Part shown: piece by piece, positions 50,815 through 60,941 of the stretch
Layout of the letters: each line of letters opens with the position of its first letter
Numbering within the stretch: the stretch's first letter is position 1
Source of the DNA: Trichomonas vaginalis G3
Taxonomy: Eukaryota; Parabasalia; Trichomonadida; Trichomonadidae
Assembly: GCF_026262505.1 (NCBI RefSeq)
Contig: NC_067204.1
Coordinates: 4,125,797 to 4,189,796, forward strand
Direction of reading: 5' to 3'
Length of the DNA: 64,000 bases
Made by a program: the position numbers and the translations under genes
The notes under the pieces: generated by a model
What the model was told of the DNA's origin: nothing
Seen by the model: only the letters and a program-made list of their open reading frames with translations
The model's database searches: none

Positions 50815-51065
50815 GTTGCTGAATTCGGCAAAAATATAATTTAGGGTAGAAGGTATATAACCTCTTTTCTAACCTCTTTTCTACCCTCATGAATTTTCAT
50901 GAATTTTATACAGAAAATGCTTGTTTTGAGGTCGAGCCACTTTTGGCTCCACCGTATTCTTTCAACCAAAACTCATGAATTCGGCAAAAATATATTTTAG
51001 GGTAGAAGGTTAGATATAACCTCTTTTCTAACCTCTTTTCTACCCTCTTGAATTTGTCATGAGTT
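50815..51065 (+). repeat. Two dispersed TACCC repeats closing the copy B cassette
   Basis: Units at about 50830-50905 and 50985-51062, with the CTCTTTTCTAACCTCTTTTC variant, flank an inverted GAGGTCGAGCCACTTTTGGC block that matches 3430-3690 in copy A. They mark the right edge of the cassette missing in A; after them both copies continue with the same MLATT gene. Confidence 0.8.
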
Positions 51066-51130
51066 TTCCCGAAATAAAAAATAAAGTTGGTTTTTTTAAA
51101 AAAATATTTTTTTATTTTTATTGTAAGAAC

Positions 51131-51756
51131 ATGTTAGCAACAACAGCACCAAACTCGTTAGTCATGAACCCAACTTCAATGTTAGTAGAGATGAAAAGCT
51201 TCATTCCTTCTTCATATACTTTCGAAACAAAAATCCAGAAGATAAAGCAAGAACTTTTAACAAGTAATTTGACTGTTGTGCGAAAGATGAAACAAATGAA
51301 CAGTATCTTTATGAAATGCAGGATATTGACCATTTACCCAAATTGCCTGAAATCCAACAACAAAAGCTTACTATTCCAGAATTCGATGAAATAGAAGTCA
51401 AAGCAACTGACTCAGTAGAAATAAAGAAGTTCATACGAAAGGTTAACTATGAGTTTCTTGGATTTCATTGCAACCACAAAGTCATGGACAAAGATTGCGA
51501 TATGGTATATAAGAACATCTCTGACATATACAAATCTGGGGAGTTTAAGACCTACGACAACTTTGTTTCGTTAGTTGCAAAATGTGTATGGCAGATAAGA
51601 GATAAAGATAGAAGAGGTAAGATATGGAATGAACAGATAAAACCCGCAACTTTTGAGTTAAAGAGAGCAATTGACGCCTTAGTCATACTAGCAGGTAAGA
51701 TTTCAATGTACAATGCTAAAATGAACCACAATGTTCAAAATGTAAAGCAGCAATGA
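51131..51756 (+). pseudogene. MLATT-family gene, copy B version, broken
   Basis: Same start, leader and most of the sequence as 4997-5557, and slightly longer at an internal stretch (KDCDMVYKNISDI). Looks broken about once. The similarity to A continues to about 51775 and then stops at the histone fragment. Confidence 0.6.
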
Positions 51757-51775
51757 GGAAATATAACTACTCCGT

Positions 51776-51790
51776 CAGAGAGAGATCGCC
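51776..51790. other. Junction of truncated Maverick B and histone H2B
   Basis: Copy A and B agree through CTACTCCGTCA then diverge; the bases AGAGATCGCCTGG that follow belong to the histone gene on the minus strand. The short overlap AGAGAG at the join looks like microhomology. No terminal repeat or target duplication is seen here, so this is a deletion or recombination break, not an insertion end. Confidence 0.7.
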
Positions 51791-52113
51791 TGGAAGAACA
51801 AGACGAACGGCTGTCTGGACTTCGCGAGAACCAAGTGTGTTACGTTCGTTCATATCGACAAGGCGTGCACCTCCTGAGCGATACGTTCGAAGATATCTGT
51901 AACGAAAGAGTTCATGACCATCATAGCCTTGTTGGAGATACCGATATCTGGGTGGACCTGCTTAAGAACCTTGAAGATGTAGGATGAGAAGTGTTCAGCA
52001 CGCTTCTTGTGGCGGAGCTTCTTGTCTTGCTTGGCAGCGTTGGCAGCATCGACGCCCTCGACGGCTGGCTTCTTCTCGGTTGGTGTTTTAGAGGCTGGCT
52101 TCTTGGAAGACAT
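51784..52113 (-). pseudogene. Histone H2B, 3' end lost, one-base deletion
   Basis: Starts [20 protein letters not shown] and continues [37 protein letters not shown]: unmistakable H2B. The frame then breaks at CAGGAGGTGCACGCC where one base is missing (expected GAG-GCT-GCA-CGC), near 51864. After it, another frame still encodes [17 protein letters not shown] and AVRLVLPGD, and then the Maverick junction removes the last ~25 residues. So it cannot make a normal core histone as read. The one-base loss could be a sequencing error; the truncation is not. Confidence 0.85.
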
Positions 52114-52133
52114 TCTAAAATCATGATTTTCGG

Positions 52134-52171
52134 TTTTGGCGCCAAATTATTCAATTGATGGCGCCAAAAAT
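52134..52171 (-). promoter_or_regulatory. Paired TTTTGGCGCCAAA boxes before H2B
   Basis: TTTTGGCGCCAAA (52134-52147) and TGGCGCCAAAAA (52159-52171) lie 20-60 bases upstream of the H2B ATG. Each is palindromic and contains the E2F/DP core TTTGGCGC used for S-phase genes in other eukaryotes. The link to histone control here is inference. Confidence 0.5.
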
Positions 52172-52408
52172 TCAATGGTCTAAAATGGCAAAATAATATC
52201 CTGAATGGTATTCATTCATTCTTTTCATATTTGATATTTAAAAACAATCTACGGCACAAACAGTAATTTTATCACTCCAAATCACTTGATTCATGAAAAT
52301 AGATCAAGGATCGCACATAAATTATTTAAAGATCGGATTTGTCAGCATATTAAAAATCCCACAACATTGTTGCATCCAAAGTCAATACGCGTATTCCAAT
52401 TATGTATA
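52172..52408. other. AT-rich gap left of the MULE-like end
   Basis: No gene. A short ATTAAAAATCCCACAACATTG at about 52350 forms an inverted pair with AATGTTGTGGGATTTTTAA at 52489-52508. Confidence 0.5.
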
Positions 52409-52510
52409 ATTGTTGCATGCTAAGTTCGGTCAACGATAGAAATTGAGGGGAAATTAATCATCGAGGAGGTACGATTATGTAAAGTAAAAAATGTTGTGGG
52501 ATTTTTAATA
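52350..52510. repeat. End block of the MULE-like element with nested inverted repeats
   Basis: Two nested signals: ATTAAAAATCCCACAACAT (52350) paired with ATGTTGTGGGATTTTTAAT (52489), and TTGTTGCATGCTAAGTTC (52409), the same terminus as at 22377 and, inverted, 23309-23325. The stretch TTGCATGCTAAG...TCAACGATAGAAATTGAG is nearly identical (as its complement) to 23231-23325, showing both loci carry the same element. Confidence 0.7.
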
Positions 52511-52614
52511 TTGTATATAATTTTATAATAAAATTTTTGTGAGACATTTTAAGAAGCACATATAATTTTTTGAATTTAAAATTAAAGTAGTGTTGAATGA
52601 ATTTATTGATTAAT

Positions 52615-53361
52615 TTAATACGGATATTTCTCAAAATTAATCAAAAATAGGTTTTCAGAGAACTTTTGAGATATCTTTTCAAAATGTCTTTTTGAAAATA
52701 TATAAGTATTATATTGTAATAAACAGAAATTCATCATATCATTATCAGAGTAAATAAAAACCAATTTGTCTGGAAAATCAGTATCTTCACCTTGAATGTC
52801 AAAATAAATAAGGTCATCATGTTGATCTTCCCATTGATTAACATAGTTTTGTAAAGATTGAAATTGATTTAAAGATATGTCTGGTAAAGATCTCATAAGA
52901 TCTTTTTGTTGTAAATAATATTTCAATTGATTGATTGCAGTTTGTTTCATAGTCATGTGAATACAAGTATGATCTTTAGGTATTTCAAGCGTTTTGTTGA
53001 CTTCTTGTGTTGCATTAAGTGGACTTCCGTGATTCATGAGAAATTTTTTAATCCAAGCACGGTAAGTACCACTTGTAGGTGTATTTTTATGTTGTGGTGG
53101 TGGTCCTGAGTGAATATGAGTTAAGTTTGCAGATTTAAAAATGTAATTGTCGAAATTTTTAATAAATTTAAAGCCTGCTGGGCAGCCTTCGTATTCGCAT
53201 CGGTGGTAGATTAATACTCCTGTTCCAATTGATAGTTTTTGTGGGTCTTTGACAAATCTTATGTTACCATGCAGCTCTGCAGCTATAACAAAACGAGAAT
53301 ATTCTAAATATCCTATGGCTTGATCAACCTCGCATGGAGGATCGGGTGGAGGATGTTGCAT
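52615..53361 (-). CDS. MULE/FAR1-type zinc-finger protein (transposon-derived), 248 aa
   Basis: Starts MQHPPPDPPCEVDQAIGYLE. A WRKY-GCM1/FLYWCH-like zinc module is visible: C55-x4-C60 in HRCEYEGCPAGF and H82-x-H84 in LTHIHSG. These occur in front of MULE transposases. The rest (HMTMKQTAINQLKYYLQQKD etc.) is helical; the C-terminal ~35 residues are shared with the fragment at 23020. No DDE transposase core is visible, so it is either a domesticated or accessory ORF. A hairpin field lies just upstream, as at the other locus. Frame intact. Confidence 0.6.
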   Translation of the reverse strand: MQHPPPDPPCEVDQAIGYLEYSRFVIAAELHGNIRFVKDPQKLSIGTGVLIYHRCEYEGCPAGFKFIKNFDNYIFKSANLTHIHSGPPPQHKNTPTSGTYRAWIKKFLMNHGSPLNATQEVNKTLEIPKDHTCIHMTMKQTAINQLKYYLQQKDLMRSLPDISLNQFQSLQNYVNQWEDQHDDLIYFDIQGEDTDFPDKLVFIYSDNDMMNFCLLQYNTYIFSKRHFEKISQKFSENLFLINFEKYPY

Positions 53362-53605
53362 TGAGCAGCAAAAAGGAAAAATAAAATTGAAAACTCACAT
53401 TGAAAAAATAACGGTTTAATAGAAAATATTTTTTTTCTTCTGAAAAAGAATTATCTTTGAGTATCTAAATTGGGATAAAGGATATAGAATAGATAACTAG
53501 TACTTAATATATGATACATGTACACGAAATGGAAGAATGTGTACTAAAAGAAAGAGAAATTTTAGCTTAATATTTTACATACGAATCAATTATCTTTGGT
53601 TAAAA
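53362..53605. other. AT-rich gap between MULE-like gene and hairpin field
   Basis: Only AT-rich DNA that must hold the promoter of the minus-strand gene; nothing else recognised. Confidence 0.5.
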
Positions 53606-54332
53606 GGTAGAATTGTTGGCTATGATGTACTGATTCATGATCAGTACATCATAGCCAACAATTCCTTATACAAAATTCAAAAACTTGGGTGCAATCAGTT
53701 CTGATTGCACCCAAGTTTTTGAACTTTCTTGAGGGAATTAAAGGGTGAGAGATTTATAGTCTATCTATATATCTCCCACCCTCTAATTCCCTCCCTGACA
53801 GCGGAAACTTTGTCTGAATGTTAAACTATTCAGACAAAGTTTCCCACTGTTTGGGAAGGAATTGTTGGCTATGATGTACTGATTCATGATCAGTACATCA
53901 TAGCCAACAATTCCTTATATAAAGTTCAAAAACTTGGGCAATCAGAACTGATTGCACCAAGTTTTTGAACTTTTCTGAGGGAATGGAAGAGTAAGAGGTA
54001 TACATTATGAATATATACCTCTTACCCTTCCATTCCTCCTCTGACAGCGGGAAACTTTGTCTGAATGTTAAACTATTCAGACAAAGTTTCCCGCTGTCAG
54101 CGAAAGAATTGTTCCATCTGGTGCATAGAGTGTGAATCTATGCACCAAATGGAGCAAGTCCCTCGCGAAATTGCCAAAACTTGCGTCGCATTTCAAAGAT
54201 TGCGACCCAAATTTTGGCGATTTCTAGTAGAGATGGAGTATTTTGAGTCACTGACCTATATGCAGTGGCTCAAAGGGCTCCATCTCTACTTTGAAGCAAG
54301 GAAACTTTCCTCGAAATTTTGATAATTTGAAG
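53606..54332. repeat. Hairpin array 3, left part: three rounds of four hairpin types
   Basis: Round 1: Q1 arm GAATTGTTGGCTATGATGTA (~24 bp), Q2 arm TTCAAAAACTTGGGTGCAAT (almost loop-free), Q3 arm GAGGGAATTAAAGGGTGAGA, Q4 arm CAGCGGAAACTTTGTCTGAA. Round 2 (from about 53862) repeats the same order with changed Q3 (GAGGGAATGGAAGAGTAAGA). Round 3 (from about 54104) keeps the order but with new stems: GCATAGA/TCTATGC, GCCAAAA/TTTTGGC, GTAGAGATGGAG/CTCCATCTCTAC. The last is cut by an N gap. A short ORF spanning it is not a gene. Confidence 0.93.
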
Positions 54333-54357
54333 NNNNNNNNNNNNNNNNNNNNNNNNN
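54333..54357. other. Assembly gap, 25 N
   Basis: Exactly 25 N inside a hairpin arm, flanked by TTTGAAG on the left and TTGAAGAAAG on the right. A placeholder gap; the real length is unknown. Long hairpins are hard to sequence and assemble, which probably explains its place. Confidence 0.97.
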
Positions 54358-54682
54358 TTGAAGAAAGTTTTCAAGCAATTAACAAAGGATTACTCGCTAT
54401 GAGGTAAAATTCTAGATTTTCACCTCATAGCGAGAGCTTCCCTTTCATTGCTTGAAAACTTTCCCCAGCTTCAAAATTGGGGAAAGGGCTGTAAAGTCGA
54501 CTCCGATACCAGCAGGTACCAGAGTATTTAAAAGAGAAGCCCTCGTACGAGTTTCTATGAAGACCTTCTCATTCAAGAAGATCTTAATAGAAAATCGTAC
54601 GAGGCATTGGAAACTCGCGTCTGGTACATGTTGGTACCAGAGTGTTTGAGATTTGAAGACTCTGGTACTAACATGTACCAGA
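54358..54682. repeat. Hairpin array 3, right part, nested and decayed hairpins
   Basis: CAAGCAAT...ATTGCTTG encloses a strong hairpin (CTCGCTATGAGGT / ACCTCATAGCGAG). Then come CCCCAGCTTCAAAATTGGGG, TCGTACGAG pairs, and a final long hairpin TGGTACATGTTGGTACCAGA / CTCTGGTACTAACATGTACCA (about 54621-54682). Same flavour as the rest but less regular. Confidence 0.85.
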
Positions 54683-55746
54683 ATTTATGATGAATTTAAG
54701 ATGGACCATTATAAAATGGTAGCGGTTTGTTTCAAAAAATTTAGATGAGATTTGCATAGATATAGATTATATGATTTATACATATGAAAAATAATATATA
54801 AAAATATAATTTTGAGATAATTATGTAAATAATATTTTAAATATTTGAATTTGAGGTATAATTTTATAGTAAAATATATTATAAAGAGTATTTATATAAA
54901 TATTGTAAAATAATATAAGTAATAAAAATTGAGACTCCTCCCTGTTTTTGATGTTTTGTCACTTTTTCGGTAATTCTTATTGTTTCACCAATATTATGAA
55001 ATATATAATCAATGATACAATACTATCTTATGCGCAAATTTTCAAAAAAAGTATTCAAATATCTAATGTGGTGAAGCGCAGAAAGACCTCTAGATTTGGG
55101 TTGTTGACTTTTTTCAATAATGAAGATATAGACTCTTAATCATATTTAAACATATTATTTCAAATAAAAATGAACATCGGATGGACCAATTTGAGAAATC
55201 TTGATCAGCGGGCTCTCAGGGAAAACTCCAATGTTTAAGGTTTTGATCAAATCTCTTCTTTTTGATATCTGAAACGACAATAGGTATACAATAGTATGGA
55301 TATGTTATGGTCATGCTTATGCAGAATGATATCTATTCTATCAAGAGAAAAAAGACCTCGAAGAGTCGAAAATTGAATAGTTGTAAACTAAAGCGGTGAA
55401 CCCTTAAATTTCAATCAATCGATAATGAGTAGCTCCAAAATAGATTACAATATAACTGTTAAACACAATTATTGAAGAAAACTTTCTTCACACGAGGATT
55501 GATTCATAGAAACATAGAATGGATTTATAGATTTATGGGTTTGATTCATTCATCTCTCCAAAAATACGAAAAATGTTATAGAAACACATAGTCATATAGT
55601 TGTGATGCCATATCACGAGTAGTGAAATTATGATCAATGAAATCTATATCAAATCATATTATTTGCTGACTAAAAATAATGTTTATAAATAACCACGGCA
55701 ATATTAATAGATATTATACATATCTCTTATCTGCAAGCGTTAACTG
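54683..55746. other. AT-rich host intergenic DNA, ~1 kb
   Basis: No coding-like ORF and no strong repeat seen. GTCACTTTTTCGG near 54958 is an isolated initiator-like box without a following gene. Confidence 0.5.
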
Positions 55747-55770
55747 TCACTTTTTATACGTTTAACGGCA
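55746..55770 (+). promoter_or_regulatory. Initiator of the ankyrin gene
   Basis: CTGTCACTTTTTATACG, then TTTAACGGCA and ATG (55771). TCACTT matches the T. vaginalis initiator with the expected short spacing (~22 bases). AACGG recalls Myb-type sites that bind near initiators in this species. Supports the chosen start. Confidence 0.6.
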
Positions 55771-58258
55771 ATGACTGATTTGTTTCAAGCTATTCGCGAG
55801 AATAACACTGATCAAATCAAGAACATTGTTGCGTGTGATGTCGGAATGCTTAAGAAAGTGAATGAAGTTCTTTTATTTTTCTCATAATATTCTTTTATAT
55901 TTTATGGATTAACTCCTCTATTATTTGCCGCTCAGATTGGTCAATGCGATTGTGTTGAAGCTATCATAAATGATAATCCATCTTCATTATTCGAAAAGGA
56001 TTCGACTGAAAATAATGCAATTCATTTTGCAGCCCAAGGAGGACATGTTAAAGTAGCAGAGTTTCTTGTATCTAAAGGTTTGAACCCATCATCGCGTAAT
56101 TTGGATGGACAGACACCTCTCCACATTGCTGCCAAAAACGACAAGCCAAATTTTGTCAATTTTTTGCTTGATAATTGCAAAGTCAACATTGATGACAAAG
56201 CTAATAACAAATATAGAGCAATTCACTTTGCTGCTGAAGCAGGATCAACAGAAGCAATCAAAGCTCTGATTGAACATAATCCCTATTTTGAAACTGAAGG
56301 ATTTGACACTCCAGAAAATTTGGCACAAAATGCAGGAAAACCTGCCGCTGCTCGAGAAATTAAGAGATATGTTAGATCAGGAAAGATGCCTAAGACAGAG
56401 ATAGCATCAAATGTTAGATTATCTAACACAGGAGTTCAAATTGAAGTTCGCCATGTCGGTGTTCAAGTTCCTGAACCTGAATCTGCAAACACAACAACAT
56501 CAGGAACAGAAGACAAACCAAAAACAATAAGAAGAAGAGTCAGAAAACAACTTGATGTTCCTAAAAAGGTCAAAAAGTCTAGAACAACGAAAAAGAGAAT
56601 CACTTTCCAAATCAAAAGCCAGAACAAAATCAGCAACAGGAACAAATGAAACATATGAAACTGGAACTGAAGAAGAAGATGAGGAATACACTAAAACTCA
56701 TACTTATGAATATGAAACAATCGAAATTCCTGCCAAGAAGAAGATTCGCCATAGAAAACTCAAATCCAAATCAAAATCTAAAACAAAAACAACAGATGAA
56801 AATGAGTATTATTATTCTTACTCTTATGCAGAAGAGGAAGAAGATGATAAAGAAAAAAGTACTTCTGGAAGTTATTTAACAAAATCTGACGAATATAACA
56901 AAAAACAAGAAGAAGAAAGCGAAGAAGAACAAAATAAAGAGGAAGAAGATACATCATCTGTTGTCAAACCAAGCAAAGCTCTTAAGTTAAGATACGATCC
57001 AAATGATTACATCGATGAAAATCAACAAGTTGAAGTCAAGAAAGAAAATTGCTTGGAAACACAAATTGATTTGGAAAAGAACCAAAAGATGATGGAGAAT
57101 GACTATAAAGACGAAGTCATGCCAGTTCCTGTCGTTTCAAGATCAATCTACAATCCACTATTTGATTTAATTCAAAGAGGCGACAACGAGCAAATTTTAG
57201 AAACAGTCAGAAATGATGAAAGTTTGGTTTTGCAGCCGAAGGAAGAAGGAATCACTCCATTATATTTCGCGACTATGCAAGGAAAGTATTCTGTTGTTGA
57301 ATTCTTGGCAAAACATGGCGCTGACATAAATTCTCCTGATAAAGATGGAAGAACAGCACTTCACATCGCAGCAATTTATGGTCAAAAGAGTTTGTATCAT
57401 AAACTAATGTCGTTAGGAGGAAAACTTGATGTTAAAGACAAAAACGGACAGACACCAAATGAAATTTTCAAGAAAAGAAGAGAAGTTTTCGAAGAATTCA
57501 TCGGAAGTTGTTATCACGGAATGACGTCGAAAGCTGAAGAGTGTCTCCACATTTATCCATCATTTATTAATGAAAAGGATAGAGCTGGAATGACAGGATT
57601 AATAAGGAGCCTCGAAAACAGCCATTTCGATACATTCCAAATGCTTCTTGAAAATGGTGCAGATGTTAATACAAAAATGAGTGATGGCAGAACAGTTTTG
57701 TTTTACGTAGTCGAAAACAACATGCTTGAATGGGTTGAATTGCTTCTTTCTAAAGGAGCTGACGCAACAGTCGTTAAGAAAGGAGGTGGCACTTTGCTCG
57801 GAGCAGCAATTAAAACTCAAAACACAAAAATCATCGAATTATTGATGAAAAGTGCCACACAAAAATCCGGTCAAGATCCGGAAGGAAATACGATTTTGCA
57901 AGCAGCAGCTAAGGTAGGAAACTATGATTTACTTAGTTTGTTAATAGACAGCGGCGCCGATATCCACGAAAGAGGTAGAGATGGCGATACAATTTTACTT
58001 ACTATCGCGAGAAAAGCATTTCCGAATGCAAGGTTAGCTTTCAGAAAGGTAATGATTGCTGGAGCTGACATCAATGCTCGTGGCAATGATGGAAAGACAG
58101 CTTTACACCTTGCGGCTGCTAATGGAAATAAAGATTTCGTTCAAGCTTTGATCGCTGCTGATGCTCAGATTAATATCAGAGATAAGTCAAAGCAAACACC
58201 TCTGGTGTTACAACAGATACTGTTATTGCTGATATTTAAAGTCAAAAGGTGGAATTAA
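55771..58258 (+). pseudogene. Ankyrin-repeat protein gene with several frame disruptions
   Basis: MTDLFQAIRENNTDQIKNIV starts well, but an A/T-only 39-base in-frame insert (55867-55905) brings a TAA at 55885. Beyond it are GLTPLLFAAQIG, AIHFAAQGGHVKVAEFLVSK, GQTPLHIAAKND and a further repeat (to ~56380). Next is an acidic/Lys-Ser linker, where the frame shifts around the GAAAAAGAG run near 56595. The second half has ankyrin repeats again (GITPLYFATMQGKYSVVEFL, GRTALHIAAIYGQ, GKTALHLAAANGN), then near 58205 the frame shifts just before what looks like the natural end. About 820 codons in all. Shifts may be sequencing errors. Ankyrin proteins are a very large family in T. vaginalis. Confidence 0.8.
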
Positions 58259-59260
58259 ATAATTTGTATTAAATTATAAATATTGCTTTTATCTTTTATT
58301 TATTGATATATTTGTAAACATTTATGCAGAATAGCATCTAAAAACACATGAGTTATAATGACTTCCAATTTTTTTTCGACCGATAATCCTTGTATCGGAT
58401 TTATCATATTTAATGCGTAACATGGATGCGATTTTCAGTTCCTAAGGCAATGAAGTCAATCATCATTATCAAAGTTGAAATAAAAGACAAATTCAAATCA
58501 AACAAAAGTTTAGGCTTGCGGAAATAGACCAATTACATAAAATTTAAATATACACTATTGTGTACATGCATATATTGTTAATATTTTATCGACTAGGTCG
58601 ATTGGTTAAATTAAATTTGTTTCAAATGCATCTTCAGTTTTAGGAACATCGCCCATGTATTCTACCCGGTCTACTATAAATTTGTATAATAATAGCCGGT
58701 AGTCGAACAATTTAATTTTGAGATGATTTCCTGAGCCAAGTATATCTTCTCAAAATTAATAGTTGGATTCTCCTAAAATGAAAGAATATGGTATCAATTT
58801 CCTCGCTAAATTAATTTTCCTCTTCAATTTTTTCGATAGTTATTTTTTTCAAGTGATTGAAAAATTATTTCATCTTTAATACATTGTGAAAGTTTCTTTC
58901 CATTAATTTTCAAAAAAAGTTAACCGTAGTTCAAAGTTTTATCGGAGAAACAGAAAATCATGGTTATCAATAACTAACTAAAATTAAAATGTTTTTAGCC
59001 TGACTGACATTAGTATTTCACAATTTTGAGAAGATGTAAAATTTTTTTGAATAGGAATTTTTGTTGATTTTTTTGTGAGTGTTCTGTGAAAATTTCATGG
59101 TCTTCTGTCATCCAGCTTGAAAATACATAAATACCATAGTAAGCAGGTCGTAAATCAATTCATAATTTACATTCAAAAATCGCGAATTCAAAAAAATAGC
59201 ATTGAAGTATCCTTAATTCAAAAGTTGCACTTTTGGTTCCTGAAAAATCCAAGTTCACAG
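58259..59260. other. AT-rich intergenic DNA, 1 kb
   Basis: No gene and no strong repeat seen. ATCGACTAGGTCGATTGG near 58588 is a short inverted repeat. Confidence 0.5.
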
Positions 59261-59833
59261 ATGATGCGTCGCTGCTGTTGCAAATGTGGTTGTTTATGTG
59301 TCAACGGACGCGAAGCTGATCCTGAGGAACTTCCAGAACAATTGAGAACAAAACGCGACGACAAACAAGACGCTTTTGTAATCAGATCTAATAGTATCGA
59401 AATCAAAGATGAGAATTGTCTCGAAGTAACACCAGAGACATCACAGAAAGTCACCATTGTATGCATGAAATGCGGACAATACATTACCCTTTTCGAGAAA
59501 ATGGGATACGGTTTTGCAGTCTTGAACAGAAATCAATACAGACCATCTAGAAGGCAATCATATACCAACACAAACCAGGACTCAAAAATGATTTCAAATC
59601 CACTCATCCAAAAATATGTGAATTTTGATTCACAAAAAGATAATGATGATCCATTATTTTCTTATGATTCTTATGCTAGTGATACAGTTCTTTCAGAAGA
59701 AGATGATATAAACTTCATTGATGATGGAGATTTTGAGTACATGTTTTCGGGTACTACAGATCCTTTTGTTGGATCGTTTACTGACCGATTCATGGATTCT
59801 CCAGTTAAGGATTTATTACTCACACTTGTATAA
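59261..59833 (+). CDS. Cys-rich N-terminus, acidic C-terminus hypothetical protein, 190 aa
   Basis: The frame is open from 59117, but MMRRCCCKCGCLCVNGREAD at 59261 is preceded by AAGTTCACAG, an initiator-like box, and begins the ordered part. Clustered Cys at the start (CCCKCGCLC) could be palmitoylated or bind metal; a second CMKCGQ lies mid-protein. The C-terminal 80 residues are acidic and Ser/Asp/Phe-rich (SEEDDINFIDDGDFEYMF). Frame intact. No family recognised. The two CxxC-type pairs may form one zinc site. Confidence 0.7.
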   Translation: MMRRCCCKCGCLCVNGREADPEELPEQLRTKRDDKQDAFVIRSNSIEIKDENCLEVTPETSQKVTIVCMKCGQYITLFEKMGYGFAVLNRNQYRPSRRQSYTNTNQDSKMISNPLIQKYVNFDSQKDNDDPLFSYDSYASDTVLSEEDDINFIDDGDFEYMFSGTTDPFVGSFTDRFMDSPVKDLLLTLV

Positions 59834-60941
59834 TTGATCTTATATGTTGTTATGTTCTCTTAAATTTCGATTTTATATTTCATATCTTTTGTTGAGTATT
59901 AATTGTATTAGGAAATGCTGATCGTTATTATTAACTATATATGCTTTGATTCAAATTGAAAACAAGCAAAATCTTCCAATTGAAATCATTAAAATTCAGC
60001 CAAAATGGTTAAAAATACATTCACAAATTCTGATATAGATATTATTGATCTAAATATTTGACACTTTTGAATGTTAGAATTTGAATTGGTGTTATCAAAA
60101 TCAATTGTAATGTATTCAATTCATAAATATGAGTGATTGGAAAATTTAAGGATTTTTGTTTAATTTGTTATTTTGAGATAAATCTTTAAGAAGGAATTTT
60201 TTGATTGAATGAATTATTTTTATGGACCGAAGATTTCAAATTTTTATTTAATATTTAGCGATTTAACTTATAGTATATTAAGTCCATTAATTAATGAAAT
60301 GAAATGTCAAAATGATCGTTATTAATTGATGTTTAAATATAGATGCTAGTGTGGCAAAAAGGCTACGAAACAAGCACGTTTGTAAATTATACAACTTCAT
60401 AAAATAGTGAGAAAAGCTACATTCAAAATTATTCGTAAATTGTGATATTGAGTTGAATGATTTCCCTTGGAGAAATTTTAAATGTCCACATTTTCGGAAC
60501 TTTTTAATATGTATAATGATATTAAAGTATATTCCGTCTATTTTCCATTATATTTATTAAGCAATATCTAATCAAAATTAACATCGAAAATTTCATTTCA
60601 TACTTTATAATATTTGAGATATTAATATCCTATTAACAACTCATTTTTTATGATCATTCTCTAGTTTTCTCCCTAGGTTTTCTGAATTTTTTTAAAACAG
60701 CAAAAAATCATAACCTACTCTTCATTTAGTAGCACTTGGGTAATTCACAAAAAGTTAGATATTTTTACTAAGGTTTCGTTTTGCGAAAAAAACGTACAAT
60801 ACGCAAATTCGCTAAAAAAACATTTAGCTAGCAATTTCGACCTTTGACTCCACTCAAGACGTCACTTTTTTAATTTTGCGGTATCATATTTTTGAAAATC
60901 TTTATGAATATTATATAAAAAGTCTCTTTAATATCTATATT
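59834..60941. other. AT-rich intergenic DNA up to Maverick C, 1.1 kb
   Basis: No gene seen. The only marked element is the promoter-like AAGACGTCACTTTTTTAAT at 60855-60875. Confidence 0.5.
60855..60875 (+). promoter_or_regulatory. M3/initiator-like composite without a gene
   Basis: AAGACGTCACTTTTTT joins the ACGTC core of the T. vaginalis M3 motif to a TCACTT initiator. No coding frame follows before the Maverick end at 60942, so it may be an orphan promoter whose gene was separated by the insertion. Confidence 0.35.

Noticed and set aside
52615-53361. Full MULE transposase
   Set aside because: Only the zinc module is visible; there is no DDE catalytic core, so it is not called a transposase.
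54065-54322. 85-codon ORF in hairpin array 3
   Set aside because: Lies entirely within hairpin stems and has no independent coding features.
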